NCBI GenBank assembly: GCA_963726125.1
Contig: CAVSBG010000007.1
Span: 1 to 64,000 of the forward strand
DNA from: JAMXLO01 sp963726125
GTDB lineage: Bacteria > Pseudomonadota > Alphaproteobacteria > Acetobacterales > Acetobacteraceae
Direction of reading: 5' to 3'
Length of the DNA stretch: 64,000 bases
Shown here: in pieces, positions 61,039 to 64,000 of the stretch
Layout of the letters: every line of letters begins with the position of its first letter
Numbering within the stretch: position 1 is the stretch's first letter
Position numbers and translations under genes: made by a program
Notes under the pieces: generated by a model
What the model was told of the DNA's origin: nothing
Database searches by the model: none
Seen by the model: the letters and a program-made list of their open reading frames with translations, nothing else

Positions 61039-61766
61039 TCCGGATCGTACAGCGCGCTCTCGCGGAAACCTTCGGCTCCGAGCGCGCGGCCGACGAACAC
61101 CATGGCGGTCCGTTCGATTGGTTGTTCAGCGACCTGCGCCTGGATGTCGCCCAGCGTGCCCCGGAGGATGCGCTGATCCGGCCAACTCGCCCGTTCCACC
61201 ACCGCGACGGGGCAATCGGCACCGTACAGCGGAGCCAGTTCGCCGACGATCCGGTCCAGGGCATGGATCGCCAGATGCACCGCCAACGTGGCTCCGGTGG
61301 CACCGAACGCGGCCAGTGTTTCGCCGTGCGGCATCGCCGAGGCTCGCCCGGAGACGCGGGTCAGCACGACGCTCTGGGCGACTTCCGGCACGGTGAGTTC
61401 GCGTCCCAGAACAGCGGCGGCGGCAGCGAAGGCCGGCACGCCCGGGGTCAGCGTGTAGTCGATGCTGTGGCGCTGCAGCCGGCGGATCTGCTCCGCCACT
61501 GCGCTGTAGACCGACAGATCGCCCGAGTGCAGCCGCGCCACGTCCAGCCCCGCAGCCGTGGCTGTCAGGTATTCCTGCTCGATCTCGTCGAGCGCCATCG
61601 GCGCGGTGTCGACGATCCGGGCGCCCGTGGGGCAATGCGCCAGCAGTTCCGGCGGGACCAGCGAGCCGGCGTAAAGGCACACCGGGCAGCGTGCCAACAG
61701 ATCGCGCCCGCGCAGTGTGATCAGGTCGGCGGCACCCGGCCCGGCGCCAATGAAATGCACCGTCAT
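61002..61766 (-). CDS. cobM: Precorrin-4 C11-methyltransferase
   Basis: The 254-residue SAM methyltransferase has VHFIGAGPGAADLITLRG at the N-terminus, CLYAGSLVPPELLA, VARLHSGDLSVYSAVAEQIR and TLTPGVPAFAAAAAVLGRELT, the CobM/CbiF pattern. It methylates C11 of the corrin precursor. ATG at 61766 overlaps the cobE stop by four bases, so cobL-cobE-cobM are translationally coupled. Confidence 0.93.
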   Translation of the reverse strand: MTVHFIGAGPGAADLITLRGRDLLARCPVCLYAGSLVPPELLAHCPTGARIVDTAPMALDEIEQEYLTATAAGLDVARLHSGDLSVYSAVAEQIRRLQRHSIDYTLTPGVPAFAAAAAVLGRELTVPEVAQSVVLTRVSGRASAMPHGETLAAFGATGATLAVHLAIHALDRIVGELAPLYGADCPVAVVERASWPDQRILRGTLGDIQAQVAEQPIERTAMVFVGRALGAEGFRESALYDPDYRRRFRPGGSP

Positions 61767-62188
61767 GCGGCTGACGCCGCCAAGGCGCAGGTGGCGCGGG
61801 CGCCGGCAATGCGCCGTAGAATCAGCTGGCTGCCCGTTCCTGCTGCCACGAGCGCACAGCCTTCCGCCACTGAGCCGGTGCCGATGGCGCGTTCGGCAAT
61901 CGCCGATGACGTGACGCAACGCGGCTGGGCGGCCGTCAGGTCTGCCGCGCTGACCAGGATCAGCGGCACACCCAACGAGCGGGCGGCGTTGTGCAGCCCA
62001 ACCTCATGCCGCTTGAACTCCGGCGCCGCGAGCGCGCGCACGGCACGACCGGACACCAGGCAGGCCTCGCGAACCACGGCCACGACGTCCTCGGCCGGGC
62101 AGTCCTTGCGGCAACCAATGCCGGCAACGATCCCCGTGTCGCCATGTTGGCAAAAGCCGGTTTCCATGTCCTGACCCGCAACGTTCAT
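61763..62188 (-). CDS. cobE: CobE / CbiG C-terminal-like protein
   Basis: The 141-residue protein has VAGIGCRKDCPAEDVVAVVREA, LAAPEFKRHEVGLHNAARSLG and RCVTSSAIAERAIGTGSVAEGCAL, matching CobE and the C-terminal half of CbiG. In the anaerobic route CbiG opens the ring lactone; the role of stand-alone CobE is not well settled. The start at 62188 overlaps the cobL stop, and METGF at about 62167 is an alternative. Confidence 0.85.
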   Translation of the reverse strand: MNVAGQDMETGFCQHGDTGIVAGIGCRKDCPAEDVVAVVREACLVSGRAVRALAAPEFKRHEVGLHNAARSLGVPLILVSAADLTAAQPRCVTSSAIAERAIGTGSVAEGCALVAAGTGSQLILRRIAGARATCALAASAA

Positions 62189-63405
62189 GGCTTGGTCACC
62201 GCCCATTGCGTCACGGTCATTGCCGGACGAAAGCCGTGCATCGAGCCGATCGCTTCCAGCCTGTCGATCGACAGCCGAACCAACGTACCGCCGTATGCTT
62301 TGCGAGCCGTTAACAGGCACGCTTCGGTCTCGATGGTGACGGCGTTGGCCACCAGCCGGCCGCCACCGCGCAGCGCCGTCCAGCAAGTCTTCAGCGTGCC
62401 CTCTCGGGTTGCGCCGCCACCCACGAACACTGCATCCGGCAGCGGCAGGTCTGCGAGTGCGGCGGGCGCCTCGCCGTTCACGACCCGCAGGTGCGGGACG
62501 CCCAGGGCTAATGCATTGCGCCCGGCTCGCGCCGCACGATCCGCCCGTGCCTCGATGCCGATGGCGCGGTTGGCGGGATGGCACAGCGACCACTCGATGG
62601 CGACCGAGCCGGAGCCACAGCCGACATCCCACAGCAATTCGCCGGCTCGCGGGGCCAGCGACGCCAATGTCACCGCACGCACCTCGGCCTTGGTGATCTG
62701 GCCGTCGTGCTCGAACAGCGCCTCCGGCAGCCCGCGCGCCAGCGGCAGGATGCGCGCGTCCGGTTCCGCCGCCACTTCGATGCCGACCAGGTTGAGCGGA
62801 TCGACATCGTCCAGCGCGCCGGTATTGGCGGACACGCTGCGGATGCGTTCGCGCGGGCCGCCCAGCGCTTCCAACACATGCAGCAACGACGGGCCGAACC
62901 CGTTGCGGCGCAGCAGGTCCGCCAGCAGCCCAGGCGTCCGGCCATTCTCCGACAATGCCAAAATGCGCGTGCCCGGCTGCAGCAGCGGCAGGATCGCCGG
63001 CAGCGGGCGGCCGCAGAACGACAGCGTCGCCACGTCCTGCATAGCCCAGCCGAGCCGGGCGCAGGCCAGCGAGAACGCCGACGGTGCCGGCACGCACAGT
63101 GTCTCCTCAAGCGGCACTACGGCGCGCAACGCCGTCCCGACGCCGAAGCAATACGGATCGCCCGACGCCAGCACCACCACGGTCCGCCCACGCCGTTCGA
63201 GGATCATCGGGAATGCGGCGGTGAGTGGCGATGGCCACTGTAGTTGCTCGCCTTTGATCAACGGAGCTGCCAGCGCCAGGTGGCGGGCGCCACCGACCAC
63301 CAGGACTGCCCCACCGATCAGGGCACGCGCGGCGGACGACAGGCCCTCGACACCGTCTTCGCCAATTCCCAGGATGGCGAGCCATCGCGGTGCGGGGACG
63401 CTCAT
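62185..63405 (-). CDS. cobL: Precorrin-6Y C5,15-methyltransferase (decarboxylating)
   Basis: The 406-residue protein fuses a CbiE-like domain (residues 1-205: LAILGIGEDGVEGLSSAAR, LASGDPYCFGVGTAL, PAPSAFSLACARLGW) to a CbiT-like domain (215-400: ITKAEVRAVTLASLAPRAGE, LLWDVGCGSGSVAIEWSL, AVFVGGGATREGTL). It methylates C5 and C15 and decarboxylates the acetate side chain at C12. It is the first gene of the leftward cobLEM string and diverges from cobK. Confidence 0.93.
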   Translation of the reverse strand: MSVPAPRWLAILGIGEDGVEGLSSAARALIGGAVLVVGGARHLALAAPLIKGEQLQWPSPLTAAFPMILERRGRTVVVLASGDPYCFGVGTALRAVVPLEETLCVPAPSAFSLACARLGWAMQDVATLSFCGRPLPAILPLLQPGTRILALSENGRTPGLLADLLRRNGFGPSLLHVLEALGGPRERIRSVSANTGALDDVDPLNLVGIEVAAEPDARILPLARGLPEALFEHDGQITKAEVRAVTLASLAPRAGELLWDVGCGSGSVAIEWSLCHPANRAIGIEARADRAARAGRNALALGVPHLRVVNGEAPAALADLPLPDAVFVGGGATREGTLKTCWTALRGGGRLVANAVTIETEACLLTARKAYGGTLVRLSIDRLEAIGSMHGFRPAMTVTQWAVTKP

Positions 63406-63443
63406 CGCAATCCCCCGAGCCGTGCAGCGGAGCCGGGCGAACC

Positions 63444-64000
63444 ATGAATTTGCTGATCCTCGGCGGTACTACCGAAGCCACGGCGCTGGCCCGCGCGCTG
63501 GCCGGTGACGCGCGGTTCAGCGCGACGCTGTCGCTCGCCGGTGTCACGCGGCGGCCGGCGGCCCAGCCGATACCGATCAGGGTGGGTGGATTCGGCGGCG
63601 TAGCCGGCCTGGCGCACTACCTGCGGCAGACCCGCATCGGCGCGTTGGTCGACGCGACCCACCCGTACGCCACCCAGATGACCGCCAACGCCATCGCCAC
63701 CACGCGGCAGACCCGCACGCCGTTGCTGGTGGTGCTGCGGCCTGCCTGGCAGCCAACCGCAGGTGACCGCTGGACCATGGTGGACAGCATGGACCGCGCC
63801 GCGGCAATGCTCGGCGCCGTCCCGCGGCGGGTGCTGCTGACCATCGGGCGGAAAGACCTCGCGCCATTCCGCGCGGCGCCCTGGCACCACTATGTGCTGC
63901 GCTCGGTCGACCCGCCGCCCGCCGAGGCATTGCCGCCGCGCGTAACGGTCATCGCCGCGCGTGGCCCGTTCGCGTTGGCCGACGAGGAACGCCTGCTGCG
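63444..64000 (+). CDS. cobK: Precorrin-6A reductase (partial at the 3' end)
   Basis: The frame from ATG 63444 is open to the window edge (about 185 codons). It has MNLLILGGTTEATALARALA, GFGGVAGLAHYLRQTRIGALVDATHPYATQMTANA and RRVLLTIGRKDLAPF, typical of CobK/CbiJ. It reduces the precorrin-6A macrocycle using NADPH. It diverges from cobL, with 38 bases between starts. The C-terminus is missing only because the window ends. Confidence 0.92.
   Translation, partial: MNLLILGGTTEATALARALAGDARFSATLSLAGVTRRPAAQPIPIRVGGFGGVAGLAHYLRQTRIGALVDATHPYATQMTANAIATTRQTRTPLLVVLRPAWQPTAGDRWTMVDSMDRAAAMLGAVPRRVLLTIGRKDLAPFRAAPWHHYVLRSVDPPPAEALPPRVTVIAARGPFALADEERLL

Overview
The window is GC-rich DNA with dense, often overlapping genes. 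Protein families, cobalamin gene content and intergenic repeat types fit an alphaproteobacterium, most likely Rhodospirillales/Acetobacteraceae. That placement is inferred from overall resemblance, not from a marker gene. No rRNA, tRNA or CRISPR array was recognised.

Layout. 0-2.3 kb: a group II intron on the minus strand (RT/maturase plus catalytic domain V, running off the left edge) next to a decayed gene. 2.3-5.7 kb: a divergent phosphatidylserine decarboxylase / class III aminotransferase pair and a small membrane protein. 5.9-11.5 kb: an LprI-like secreted protein, a VOC protein, a CPA1 antiporter, a polysaccharide deacetylase and a UDP-glucuronate decarboxylase. 11.7-20.9 kb: a catabolic block with an Asp/Glu racemase, RraA-like protein, class II aldolase, frameshifted amidohydrolase, two Opp-type ATPases, VapBC, Fe-alcohol dehydrogenase and MFS permease. 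21-29 kb: a degenerate sensor kinase, enoyl-CoA hydratase, mutM, ubiE, coaBC, a GNAT protein, an MFS exporter and an IclR regulator. 29-36.4 kb: an 890-residue repeat-built membrane protein, a formyltransferase-like protein, a PQ-loop protein and the modABC molybdate importer with a ModE-like regulator.

The outstanding region is 36.5-51.7 kb. One strand carries a transporter of the aspartate:alanine exchanger family, mutA and mutB (methylmalonyl-CoA mutase), meaB, a succinyl-CoA-type CoA transferase, methylmalonyl-CoA epimerase, and mmdA, mmdD, mmdC, a tiny subunit-like gene and mmdB (a biotin-dependent, sodium-pumping methylmalonyl-CoA decarboxylase). An FMO-DUF6314 fusion gene follows. Together these encode a complete succinate to propionate plus CO2 route coupled to sodium export. 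Such a route is known from anaerobes like Propionigenium and Veillonella and is unexpected in this kind of genome.

52.9-64 kb supplies the cofactor. A cobalamin riboswitch precedes cbtB-cbtA-bluB. It is followed by a histidine phosphatase, cobC, cobS, cobT (frameshifted), cobB, cobA, cbiD, cobM, cobE, cobL and cobK (cut by the right edge). Between the two blocks lies a decayed GxxExxY gene enclosed by inverted copies of a 28-bp motif.

Frame breaks occur in the amidohydrolase, the small mmd gene, mmdA and cobT. Each can be explained by a one- or two-base indel in an otherwise well-preserved frame. They may be real recent mutations or sequence errors, and raw reads would decide.
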